A stretch of DNA of 35,723 nucleotides from Planctomycetota bacterium (GTDB taxonomy: Bacteria; Planctomycetota; JAPUJT01): NCBI GenBank assembly GCA_027296055.1, contig JAPUJT010000041.1, positions 1 through 35,723 of the forward strand, read 5' to 3'. Positions 24,705 to 32,154 of this stretch are shown one piece after another. The notes beneath the pieces are model-generated. The model was not told where the DNA came from. It saw only the letters and a program-made list of their open reading frames with translations, and made no database searches. How positions within the stretch are numbered: position 1 is the first letter of the stretch; every line of letters begins with the position of its first letter. The translations under genes and the position numbers were made by a program.

Positions 24705-26204
24705 ATGATGCCGAGGGCGCATCGATTCCTGGTTCTTTGCATCGGAGTCATCGCCGCTCTCCTCGCGGCAGCCGCGCCCGCCCCGGGCTCGCTCGGCGAC
24801 GACACCGACGCTGAGTGGAGGGCATACCTGCGCGAGCTCAACGGCATGAAGGACGGCGCCGCCGCCCGGGAGCGCATCGACGAGAAGGCTGCCGAACTAC
24901 TCGCTCGCATCGCGAAGGAGCCCACGGCCGCGGACCGCATTCGCCTCGCCCAGTTGCTCGTGCAGTGCAAGGTCTCCCGCGTGAAGATGATCGAGAAGGG
25001 ATCGGTCTCCGTGAAGGCGATCGAGCTTCTCGTGGCCGCGATTGAGGACGAGCCCGACCACATCATCGCCCGACTCACCCTCGCTCGTACCTGCCAGGCC
25101 CTGCCGGAGTTCTTCGGCCGCCGGGAGCAGGCGCGGGAGCAGTACGCCGATCTTTACGCGCGGGCACTCGAGGCGCCGGAGGCCGTTCCCTTCCCCGACG
25201 TGTACCACCGAACGGCGGAGGCCCTGAGCGCCGACGATCCCGTCGCGGCCCTCGAAGTGGCGCGCCGCGGTATCGAGCGGTTCCCCAGGGACCGGGCCCT
25301 GCAGGGCGTGATCAAGAAGCTGAAGGCCGCCGTGCCCGAGGCGCCGGAACTTGTAACGGGAGGGGAGACGGTCTCCCCCGTCCAGGCGAAGGAGAGGTTT
25401 TGGCGCGCCTTCGAGAGCGGCAAGCTTCAGTATGCCCCTCTCCGCAGGGCGCTCGCCGCGGCTGCCAGGGAACGGCCGGCCGACGCCGAGCTCGCCCTCC
25501 TCGCTGGGCTGCTCCGGCTGTGGGCCCTGACGACGCCCGGGGATGAGACCGACATGTCGAGGGGGCAGATGGCGACCGAGGCTGTCGCTGCGTTCGAGCG
25601 CGCCCTCGAGCGGAACCCGGATGACAAGCGCATCGCCGGATGGCTCGGCCCCTTGAAGGCGAACCTCGGTCGGAGCATCGGCGACGAGGCGATGGCCGCC
25701 GAGGGCGAGGCGATCCTGGATAAGGGGGTCGAGGCGTACCCCGAGCAGAACCTGTTCGGAAGGGTTATCGCGGACATGCAGTCACTCGGGGCGCTCCAGG
25801 GCGGGAAGCGCGAGGCCCGGCTCCGAAGGATCACGGACGACCTCTACCGCACGATCGAGCTCTGCGCCGGCCAGCCGATGGATCGGGAGCGCTTCCTCGT
25901 GCCGAGCAGCGCCGGAGGCGCGCGCCCCACACCCACAGCCTGCGAGGACAGCGTGAAGGCTCCGCACAACCAGTCGGGCACCCTCTTCTGGGCGGGGGAT
26001 TTCTTCCTCGGCGTCGGCGAACATCGCAAAGCGGCCGACGCCTTCGGCGAGGCGCTGCGGATGGATGCCGAGGGATCGTGGCCGCATCGGGCTCTCGCCG
26101 AATCCCGACGGGAGCTGGCCGTGCTCCTCCTCGGGGGCGAACAGACCGCCGAGCCGCTCCCGCCGGCCCCGAGCAGCTGCCTCCTCTGTCACCAGAAGCG
26201 GTAG
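24705..26204 (+). CDS. Exported TPR-like protein with C-terminal CxxCH
   Basis: A 499-aa protein. ATG 24705 (or 24708) starts a Sec signal peptide (hydrophobic FLVLCIGVIAALLAAAA). The remainder is alpha-helical with TPR-like pairs throughout, for example AAIEDEPDHIIARLTLARTC, AVAAFERALERNPDDKRIAGW and KAADAFGEALRMDAEGSWPH. The last residues are SSCLLCHQKR: a CxxCH c-type heme motif at positions 492-496, four residues from the C-terminus. It is probably periplasmic or surface-associated. TPR arrays mediate protein contacts; a single terminal heme could pass electrons or the motif could be a non-heme thiol pair. Family not recognised. It stands outside the tRNA-anchored cassettes. Confidence 0.82.
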   Translation: MMPRAHRFLVLCIGVIAALLAAAAPAPGSLGDDTDAEWRAYLRELNGMKDGAAARERIDEKAAELLARIAKEPTAADRIRLAQLLVQCKVSRVKMIEKGSVSVKAIELLVAAIEDEPDHIIARLTLARTCQALPEFFGRREQAREQYADLYARALEAPEAVPFPDVYHRTAEALSADDPVAALEVARRGIERFPRDRALQGVIKKLKAAVPEAPELVTGGETVSPVQAKERFWRAFESGKLQYAPLRRALAAAARERPADAELALLAGLLRLWALTTPGDETDMSRGQMATEAVAAFERALERNPDDKRIAGWLGPLKANLGRSIGDEAMAAEGEAILDKGVEAYPEQNLFGRVIADMQSLGALQGGKREARLRRITDDLYRTIELCAGQPMDRERFLVPSSAGGARPTPTACEDSVKAPHNQSGTLFWAGDFFLGVGEHRKAADAFGEALRMDAEGSWPHRALAESRRELAVLLLGGEQTAEPLPPAPSSCLLCHQKR

Positions 26205-26396
26205 TCGCCGAGGAGTGGTCGCCGAGCTGATTTGCCTTTCGATAGAGTCGTCGGTGTGATGTTTTCTCTGTTGTCACCTCTTACCCCCTCGACCAATACG
26301 GGACGCCCCACGAGACACAGCATTCGAGGGGCCGAGGCCGGACCGGCATATCCGAACCACCCCCTCCTCACAACCATCAATCAATCCGCCGTGGGC

Positions 26397-26424
26397 GGTG
26401 ACCCGGCCCTCCGGGCCGTTCACC
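26397..26424 (-). terminator. Possible terminator hairpin at the cupin lipoprotein stop
   Basis: GGTG...CGGCCC-TCC-GGGCCG...CACC forms a hairpin across the stop codon of the minus-strand cupin gene and between convergent genes. There is no U-run, so termination is uncertain. Confidence 0.3.
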
Positions 26425-26851
26425 GATCGGATTGTCCCCCGTCCTCCAGGAACCGAACCGGCTTCCCCGAAGTGTGGACCCGAAATACCAAGACACGACC
26501 CCCCTTGGGGCCCGTGACGGCCGTGTGCATCTTCTTGAAGGGAACGTGTCCCACCGTGCCTGGGATTCCATCGAAGGGTGGCTCGCCGTCGATCCGGATC
26601 TCGATGTCGCCCTCGAGATAGTAGTGGAACTCCTCTCCGGGGTGCCAGTGACGATCCATTTCGGTATTCGGCGGTATCTCCACGTAGCTCACAACGATCT
26701 CCCGGCCGGGCGTGAACTCCTCCGAGAGGGCGATCTTCGCAAGGTTTTCGAGATTCATCTCGGTGGGCGGTTCGTACTTCCCGGCGCTCGCGCAGCCGAT
26801 GAGACCAGCGGTCAGGAAAACAATCGAGAGGGAGAGATTCGAGACGTTCAT
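26420..26851 (-). CDS. Cupin-domain lipoprotein
   Basis: A 143-aa exported protein. ATG 26851 is used because CGGAGG precedes it and a lipoprotein signal begins there (FLTAGLIGC, lipid-modified Cys20). A longer frame exists upstream without support. Cupin motif 1 is HWHPGEEFHYYLEGD (His68, His70, Glu74) and motif 2 is GHVPFKKMHTA (His109), so the metal site is complete. It has no sequence closeness to the cassette C cupin beyond the fold. A periplasmic metal-dependent or ligand-binding role is inferred. Confidence 0.85.
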   Translation of the reverse strand: MNVSNLSLSIVFLTAGLIGCASAGKYEPPTEMNLENLAKIALSEEFTPGREIVVSYVEIPPNTEMDRHWHPGEEFHYYLEGDIEIRIDGEPPFDGIPGTVGHVPFKKMHTAVTGPKGGRVLVFRVHTSGKPVRFLEDGGQSDR

Positions 26852-27199
26852 CGGGCCTCCGAAAGGAGAGGAATGAAGGGATGGATCCAACATCGAGGGA
26901 GAGACTGTCGAGTCTGCCCCGCTGCGTCAACCAGGAATTCAGGGAGATAAACGCGAGCCGCGCTGGAAGAGTCCGAGCGAGTCAGGGAGCGAGGCGGCCC
27001 CTGGGGGACAGGATAACCCGGCCCGATCCGGGTCTTCGCTCGCTGTCACCGAATGTAGCAAATTCGTAGACACTTCGAGGGCCGATCCAACCGTTCGCTG
27101 CCTCTCCGTGACCCATGCGTCATTGGAACTAAGTGTGGAGTTTCCCAGGCCATCACGTTTCAATAACTCCGAAGGCGTCGATTTTTGGAGGAACCTCTC
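26852..27199. other. Intergenic stretch with a copy of the cassette right-end motif
   Basis: About 350 bp without a gene. ACCCGG-(6 nt)-CCGGGT at 27016-27033 is a small hairpin. ATGTAGCAAATTCGTAGACA, with ACTTC following, at 27053-27077 closely resembles the GTAGCAAAAAyGTAGACACTTC block in the right ends of cassettes A and B. Confidence 0.5.
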
Positions 27200-27856
27200 G
27201 TGGTAGACGACGGGGACAGGATGGAAGATCAGATTGTCGACAAGCGAGATCTCGAATACGCCAACAGGGAGAAGGACGAGAAGGAACGGGCCGCCATGCT
27301 CTGCGCCATCTCTTCTTACAGGCGGCCGGACAGATTGCGAGCCGGCGATGCTGCACCCGCACTTGAATTGCCCTTTCTCGATGGCAATGGAAGGAGAAGA
27401 CTTCTCCCTCAACGGAATCGGCCGTTGGTCCTCTTCTTCGGCAGCTATACGTGACCGCCCTTTCGCCGCCGGTCGGGCGCGCTCCAGGAGATGGTGGACG
27501 ATTTCAAGGACCGAGCGGAGTTCTTCCTCGTATACATCTCTGAAGCACATTCGGTCGATGGTTGGCAGACGGATTCGAACGAGGCGGAGAGCATTCGAAT
27601 CAAGCAGCACACGACCCTCGATGAGCGGCGGGACGCGGCCAAGCTGTGCGCCGAGCGACTGGCCTTGCGCATCCCTACTCTGCTCGATGAGATGGACAAT
27701 CGGGCCTGCGAAGCCTATTCGGCGTGGCCCGAGAGGATCTACATCCTGGACCCAGATGGAAAGATCCACTTTCGAGGCGGCCCGGGCCCGTATGAGTTCG
27801 ATCCTGGTGCGGCGCGTGCCTCTCTCGTCGACCTCTTGAGGGGCGTGGACGCGTAG
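27200..27856 (+). CDS. Iodothyronine-deiodinase-like selenoprotein (UGA = selenocysteine)
   Basis: A 218-aa frame from GTG 27200 (GGAGG 8 nt upstream) to TAG 27856, crossing one in-frame TGA at 27452-27454, codon 85. The sequence around it is LVLFFGSYT-U-PPFRRR. It is followed by DFKDRAEFFLVYISEAHSVDGW and, later, PERIYILDPDGKIHFRGGPGPYEFDP. This is the deiodinase-type thioredoxin fold: vertebrate deiodinases have FGSCTUPPF and an EEAHxSDGW motif, so the UGA sits exactly at the active-site selenocysteine. A Tyr replaces the Cys two residues before. No signal peptide is seen. A possible bacterial SECIS follows the UGA. Bacteria do not make thyroid hormone, so the substrate is unknown; peroxide/thiol chemistry or dehalogenation is possible. 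Confidence 0.88.
27464..27479 (+). promoter_or_regulatory. Candidate bacterial SECIS of the deiodinase-like gene
   Basis: Hairpin 9 nt after the UGA: 27464-27465 with 27478-27479, a bulged G at 27477, then CCG (27466-27468) with CGG (27474-27476). The loop CCGGT has GU at nt 18-19 after the UGA. The E. coli fdhF element has GU in its loop at about the same distance. Hand-folded only. Confidence 0.5.
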
Positions 27857-27862
27857 AGTAGG

Positions 27863-27882
27863 AAAGGGGACAGTCACCTTTT
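27863..27882. repeat. REP-like motif
   Basis: AAAGGGGACAGTCACCTTTT follows the deiodinase-like stop codon. AAAGG and CCTTT can pair. The GGGGACAGTCAC core resembles the GGGGACACTCAC arms at 6270-6393. Confidence 0.45.
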
Positions 27883-27909
27883 CGAAGGTCCAATGGAACC
27901 AGAAACCAA

Positions 27910-27937
27910 AGGGGCGGTCTCACACGAGGCCGCCCCT
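27910..27937. terminator. Bidirectional terminator between convergent genes
   Basis: A 12-bp stem (27910-27921 with 27926-27937, one G-U pair) and ACAC loop lie between the deiodinase-like gene and the minus-strand membrane protein gene. A T-rich run follows on the minus strand. Confidence 0.7.
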
Positions 27938-27963
27938 GCTTGGATAAGGGGCATGCCCCGATG

Positions 27964-29976
27964 TCACTTGCGGAGGGAGGCGGCGTAGACGACCAGCGCC
28001 ACGAGGCTGAGTGCGGGGATGCCGACGAGCATCGAGGTGTTCTCCAGGAGCCCACCGAGGACGGCCCCGACGAGGTTCGAGGCGAGCACCGTGGAGAGAG
28101 ACTCCGTTGCGCGAACGGATGTAGCGAAGATCAGACCGGCGAAAAACAGGGGCAGAAGAAAGAAGGCGGCCATGGATGCGATCGCGATCGATCCCCCGCC
28201 CAGGGCCGCGCTGGCAGGAACGATCCAGTTGGCGACCAGACTCGAGGCCAGCCCCAGATAGAGAATCGGTCTCGGAATGGATCCCCACCTGGCGACAACG
28301 AGATTGGCGAGCAGGATCAGGATCAGGATCGAACCGATCGTGATCGCGCTGACCCTCCATGTGGTCCCGAAGAGGAGGCCCAGTTGCGCAATCGTACGGG
28401 TCTCGACGAGGAGAAACCCTGCGCCCAGAAAGAAGAAGTGTCGGTCGAAACGGATCTTCCCGGGGAAGAGAAGCAGGACGAGCACGACGGTCACGAGGAG
28501 CATGCCGACGGAAGCTTGAACCACCGTGGGCGGGATCTGGCGATCGGCGAGGTAGAGGAAGGGCCAGTCGTCCGTGGCCAGGGGACCCGGGGCAGCGCCG
28601 AGCGCCTCGGGAGGGACACCCACGCTGAGATCCGGCCTCTCGCTCGGGGATGGGGTTCCAGGTCCGGCGACCAAGAGTACCCCTTGGTCGTAAAAGAGCA
28701 GGGTCGAGAGTGGCGCGTGCCCGGCGGCCTGCCGGATCATCGCCTCGAGGCGAGTGGCGATCCAGGGTTGCTCGGCATAGAAGGCGACGACGAGGATTCC
28801 TTGCGGCTTCAGTCTGGCCAGGGCTTGCTCGAAGGCCTCGACCGTGTACACGAAGTTGTCGAGGCGAATATTTCCCGAGAGCGTGGAAAACAGGCTCGTC
28901 TGGGCGTCGAGCAGGCCGAAGACGATCATGTCGAAATGGTCGGTCGACTTGCGGAGGAAGGCGCGAGCGTCGTCCTCTATCAATGTCACCCGAGGGTCGG
29001 AATAGGGCTGCTCCGGATGGAGACTCCTTCCGAAGTCGATGATGAGCGGGTCGATCTCCACGGCAGTGATCTTTTCCACCCCTGCCCGAAGAGCCGCCGC
29101 CACGTCGTTCCCTGCGCCCGCGCCGACGACCAGGACATGGGCCGGTTTGTCCAGCGTGTAGGGGAAGTTGTAGGCGTAGAAGGCCTCCCTCCACCGGGCG
29201 ATTCCATACTGGCTCACCTCCTCCTTTTCGGGCGTGAGATCGAGGAGGCGCTGATAGTAGAGGTTCTGAACCCGGAGGACCCACCCGGGATCATGGGACT
29301 CTCCGTCGGGCGTTCGCACTTCCTCCATGCGGTGGATCTCTATCTTGTTGTAGGGGCTCCACAAGGTTCGCCCGTCGGTTCCAGTGTCCGCCCTGGCCAT
29401 CGCTACGCAGGCCACCACCGCCACGGCAGTCGAGGCGAGCCGAAGCCACCAAGGTGGGCCGAGATAAAGAAGGAGAATCCCCAGCGCGATCGCTGCCCAG
29501 ATCCAAGGGGGAAGCGAGAAGGCTCCCAGGATGAAGAAGATAAGGATCCCCGCCAGGGCCCCGGCGACGTTGACCGTATACGCATGAAGGGAGCGAAGGC
29601 CCTCCATGTACTCTCCGGCAATCTGGCCGAGAGGGACCGTGGTAAGGACGACCATGGCGAAGACGGCCCCGATGGTCAGGAAGAAATCCACCACTTCCGT
29701 CGCCGAGGACGCAACCTTCACGCCGAGATTCAGTTCGGGCCCCGCAGGTCCCGTGAACCCGATCCCGTCGGGGAGTCCAAGAAACGTTCCCAGAAGGAGT
29801 GTCGCAGATAGAAGGATGACAGCCAGGGGATAGGTGCTGCGGCGACGCTTTGCGAGGGCAAAGCCAAGCCCCAGCCCCAAAAAGCAGCCAATCAGGACGA
29901 GGTTCTTGACGTGTGCCAGCGGGCGAACCTGTGCGCCGAGCCATCGGATCAGGACCAACTCGACGAACAGTCCCAC
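27964..29976 (-). CDS. Polytopic membrane protein with spermidine-synthase-like domain
   Basis: A 670-aa protein. Residues 1-195 carry about six membrane helices. A cytosolic or periplasmic Rossmann methyltransferase-like domain follows, with VLVVGAGAGNDVAAALRAG and AVEIDPLIIDFGRSLHP, then DARAFLRKSTDHFDMIVFGLLDA. This is the spermidine-synthase fold with the GxGxG site. A second block of helices runs from about 440 to the end. Whether it makes polyamines or modifies another substrate is unknown. The GTG start at 29976 has no strong ribosome site. Upstream in the same frame there is LHLFILSG, a hydrophobic continuation, and further up an ATG at 30072 with a good GGGGGAAGG site, but a TAG at 30031-30033 separates it. 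The true N-terminus is therefore uncertain. Confidence 0.83.
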   Translation of the reverse strand: MGLFVELVLIRWLGAQVRPLAHVKNLVLIGCFLGLGLGFALAKRRRSTYPLAVILLSATLLLGTFLGLPDGIGFTGPAGPELNLGVKVASSATEVVDFFLTIGAVFAMVVLTTVPLGQIAGEYMEGLRSLHAYTVNVAGALAGILIFFILGAFSLPPWIWAAIALGILLLYLGPPWWLRLASTAVAVVACVAMARADTGTDGRTLWSPYNKIEIHRMEEVRTPDGESHDPGWVLRVQNLYYQRLLDLTPEKEEVSQYGIARWREAFYAYNFPYTLDKPAHVLVVGAGAGNDVAAALRAGVEKITAVEIDPLIIDFGRSLHPEQPYSDPRVTLIEDDARAFLRKSTDHFDMIVFGLLDAQTSLFSTLSGNIRLDNFVYTVEAFEQALARLKPQGILVVAFYAEQPWIATRLEAMIRQAAGHAPLSTLLFYDQGVLLVAGPGTPSPSERPDLSVGVPPEALGAAPGPLATDDWPFLYLADRQIPPTVVQASVGMLLVTVVLVLLLFPGKIRFDRHFFFLGAGFLLVETRTIAQLGLLFGTTWRVSAITIGSILILILLANLVVARWGSIPRPILYLGLASSLVANWIVPASAALGGGSIAIASMAAFFLLPLFFAGLIFATSVRATESLSTVLASNLVGAVLGGLLENTSMLVGIPALSLVALVVYAASLRK

Positions 29977-30305
29977 GCCGGAAAGGATGAAAAGGTGAAG
30001 TGCGCGGCTCCGCGCGGAGTATCGGGCGACCTACTCGCGCCGAGTCGCCCGGTCCGCCTCGAACAGAGACATTGCCTTCCCCCACATGGCCCGCAGTCAT
30101 TCCGCGTTCGAGCGTATCAGGATCTAGCTTGTACCTCCAGGGCCCGATCAACCTGAGACGCTGTCCGTCGAGGTAGTCACCGGGCGAAGAATGGCGTAAC
30201 TTCATCAGGGGGTGATCGACCTGGAATCGTCTCGGGGGGCGGGCGCTCTGGGTCCCGGACAGGCGTGGCCGATCCTGTATCGGCCGTAATTCGGAGGCAT
30301 CACGT
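29977..30305. other. Divergent intergenic region
   Basis: About 330 bp. On the minus strand it holds a 13-codon frame (ATG 30072 to TAG 30031) with a strong ribosome site, in frame with the membrane protein. Near 30267-30285 there is a perfect inverted repeat. No other gene is seen. Confidence 0.5.
30267..30285 (+). promoter_or_regulatory. Inverted repeat upstream of the 30306 gene
   Basis: GGCCGAT-CCTGT-ATCGGCC, a perfect 7-bp stem just before the GGAGG ribosome site. It may be an operator or a leader hairpin. Confidence 0.4.
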
Positions 30306-30791
30306 ATGTCGCGTATCCTGATCACGTCGATGGCACTGGCTCTTCTGGCGAGCGCAGGGAACCGTGGAGAGGTCAAGTGGTCCATCGACGCGCCCGCGGA
30401 GAAGATCCCCGATGGCAAGCTTCGCGGAGAGATTTTTGGCAGGGACATCGGCGAGTTCATGGCCACCTTCAACGATCAGGCGATCACGATCCAGTCCAAG
30501 GAGAAGGTAGAAGGCTGGCCTGCCTCGAAGCTGATCATCTTCGCGGATAGGGATGCCAGGTCCAAGGAGATCGTCGTGACGCCGAAGTCGGAGGGGATGC
30601 TCCCTCATGTGCACATGAACTCGGCCATCGAGGGGCGGGGCTTCCCGGGCACCCTCATGTACACCGAGATGTACTCGATGCGGCTCGTCGCCAAGGAGAT
30701 CGGGGACAGCCTCGACTGCCAGATCCACCTGTCCCTGCCCGACTACAAGCACACCTTTCTGGCGGGCAGATTCACGGCGAAGAAGAACTGA
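30306..30791 (+). CDS. Exported protein of unknown function
   Basis: A 161-aa protein with a Sec-type N-terminus (ILITSMALALLASAG, no lipobox cysteine). The mature part is predicted mostly beta, with alternating polar and hydrophobic residues (EFMATFNDQAITIQ, CQIHLSLPDYKHTFLAGRF). A His-rich spot HVHM at about 101-104 is preceded by EGMLP. I do not recognise the family. GGAGG lies 8 nt before the ATG, following a leader inverted repeat. The next gene on the same strand, 121 nt away, also encodes an exported beta-rich protein, so the two may share a transcript. Confidence 0.7.
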   Translation: MSRILITSMALALLASAGNRGEVKWSIDAPAEKIPDGKLRGEIFGRDIGEFMATFNDQAITIQSKEKVEGWPASKLIIFADRDARSKEIVVTPKSEGMLPHVHMNSAIEGRGFPGTLMYTEMYSMRLVAKEIGDSLDCQIHLSLPDYKHTFLAGRFTAKKN

Positions 30792-30912
30792 GGATCTGCG
30801 AGCAAGAGACGGAAGATCTCTTGCAGGGAGTCCTCCAGCGTGGGTAGCCTTATGCCCCTCGAACCGGGATAAGAGACTCGATGCGAGGCCTTTGGTCGTC
30901 TGGAGGTTGAAG

Positions 30913-32100
30913 ATGCAGTCTGCAGTTTGTTTCGCCATCGTCTCCTTGTTGATTTCACTTCCGGCGTTGGACGGTGAGAAATCCGTTTGCAAACTCGACG
31001 GGAAGCCGATCGTCTTCTCGGGGGAGCCGATTCTGGGGTTACCCAAAGGGATCAGCGGCACGATCGAGGCGAAGGAGATCAAGGCGACGTTGATTGGCGA
31101 GGAGGTGGTGACCATAAACGGCACGGAGTTCAGGGCGTACGGCGAGAAGGTGGAGGTCGACGGCCGAGCCTTCCCTGTTGCCTCGGGGGAGACCCTGCGC
31201 ATTACCGAGAAAGGCATTTTCGTTCTCCCTGCGAGAGGCGCCAGGAGAAGGGGATCGATGTACGTGCTCAACGGTAAGAGCATCCTGATTCACGGATATC
31301 AGACCGTCACCTTCCCGGAAGGATTCGATTGGAAGATCCGGGCGAGCGGGATGAAGGCGACTCTGGTCGGGGACCACGAAGTGCGCTTGAACAAGACCCG
31401 GATCCGAATTCGTGGCGACGAGGTGGAGATTAATGGCAGAAACTATGGGGTTGCGAGAGGATTCGGATACGAAGATCTGGAAATAGGCTTCCGCATCCTA
31501 GCGGAAGATGACCTGTTGCCCAGCGACGAAGGCGGGGTCGTCTGCACTCTCAACGGCAAGGAAATCGTGATCTCCGGCCGGCGAACACTCACGATCCCGG
31601 AGGGCATGCACGGCACGATCGAGGCGGAGAAGATGATGGTTACCTTGAACGGTGAAGAAGAGGTAATCGTCAACGGCCGAATACTCAGGGCGTATGGAAC
31701 AAAGGTGGAGGTTAACGGAAAGGTGTTTTCCGTCAATGATGACGTGGAAATCCTCGAGATCATGCCCAATGGAATCATCGTCCACAACAGACTTGACATA
31801 GATCCGCACAAGTCCATTTACCGACTCAATGGCAAGAGGATCGCTCTCGCGGGCAAGCAGAAGCTTGAGATTCCGGAGGGAGTGCGTGGCAAGATCGATG
31901 CAACGGTCATCACCGCGACGTTGGCGGGCACGGGGGAAATGCTGGTGGATCAGACGCGGTTTCGCACCGACGGGGACTATGTGCTCATGAACGGCAAGAA
32001 GATCCCCGTCCAGGACAGTGAACGGCTCGAGTTCTCCGACGAGGGCTTCCAGATCATCAGCCTTGAGCGCGAATCGAAGAACCGCGGCAAGAAGAAGTAG
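30913..32100 (+). CDS. Exported protein with a fourfold internal repeat
   Basis: A 395-aa protein. ATG 30913 has GGAGG 6 nt upstream and starts a Sec signal (CFAIVSLLISLPALDG). The mature protein is four tandem copies of a unit of about 95 residues. Each opens with [CY].L[ND]GK.I...G, continues with [LFI]P[EK]G..[GW][TK]I.A..[MI].[AV]TL.G...[VM]., and has [DE].[VY][EL][VIM][ND]G[RK].[FYI].V before a variable linker. The units start near residues 28, 117, 212 and 305. No known family is recognised. The repeats are beta-rich, so a solenoid or propeller-like fold is plausible. It ends in a basic tail (SKNRGKKK). Confidence 0.78.
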   Translation: MQSAVCFAIVSLLISLPALDGEKSVCKLDGKPIVFSGEPILGLPKGISGTIEAKEIKATLIGEEVVTINGTEFRAYGEKVEVDGRAFPVASGETLRITEKGIFVLPARGARRRGSMYVLNGKSILIHGYQTVTFPEGFDWKIRASGMKATLVGDHEVRLNKTRIRIRGDEVEINGRNYGVARGFGYEDLEIGFRILAEDDLLPSDEGGVVCTLNGKEIVISGRRTLTIPEGMHGTIEAEKMMVTLNGEEEVIVNGRILRAYGTKVEVNGKVFSVNDDVEILEIMPNGIIVHNRLDIDPHKSIYRLNGKRIALAGKQKLEIPEGVRGKIDATVITATLAGTGEMLVDQTRFRTDGDYVLMNGKKIPVQDSERLEFSDEGFQIISLERESKNRGKKK

Positions 32101-32154
32101 CACTGAATCGGACCTGAGACGATCGATGATGTCGAAGACAAAGACGGTACCCGC

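Noticed and set aside
27185..27856. Deiodinase-like gene as a frameshifted or truncated pseudogene
   Set aside because: Both parts are in one frame, the only interruption is UGA at the catalytic position, and conserved family motifs continue after it.
27940..29811. 623-codon plus-strand frame opposite the spermidine-synthase-like gene
   Set aside because: Extremely charged, without any family feature; the minus strand has clear membrane helices and a SAM-type fold.
30031..30033. TAG as pyrrolysine
   Set aside because: It lies in a poorly conserved N-terminal stretch with no pyl genes seen and no family reason for Pyl there.
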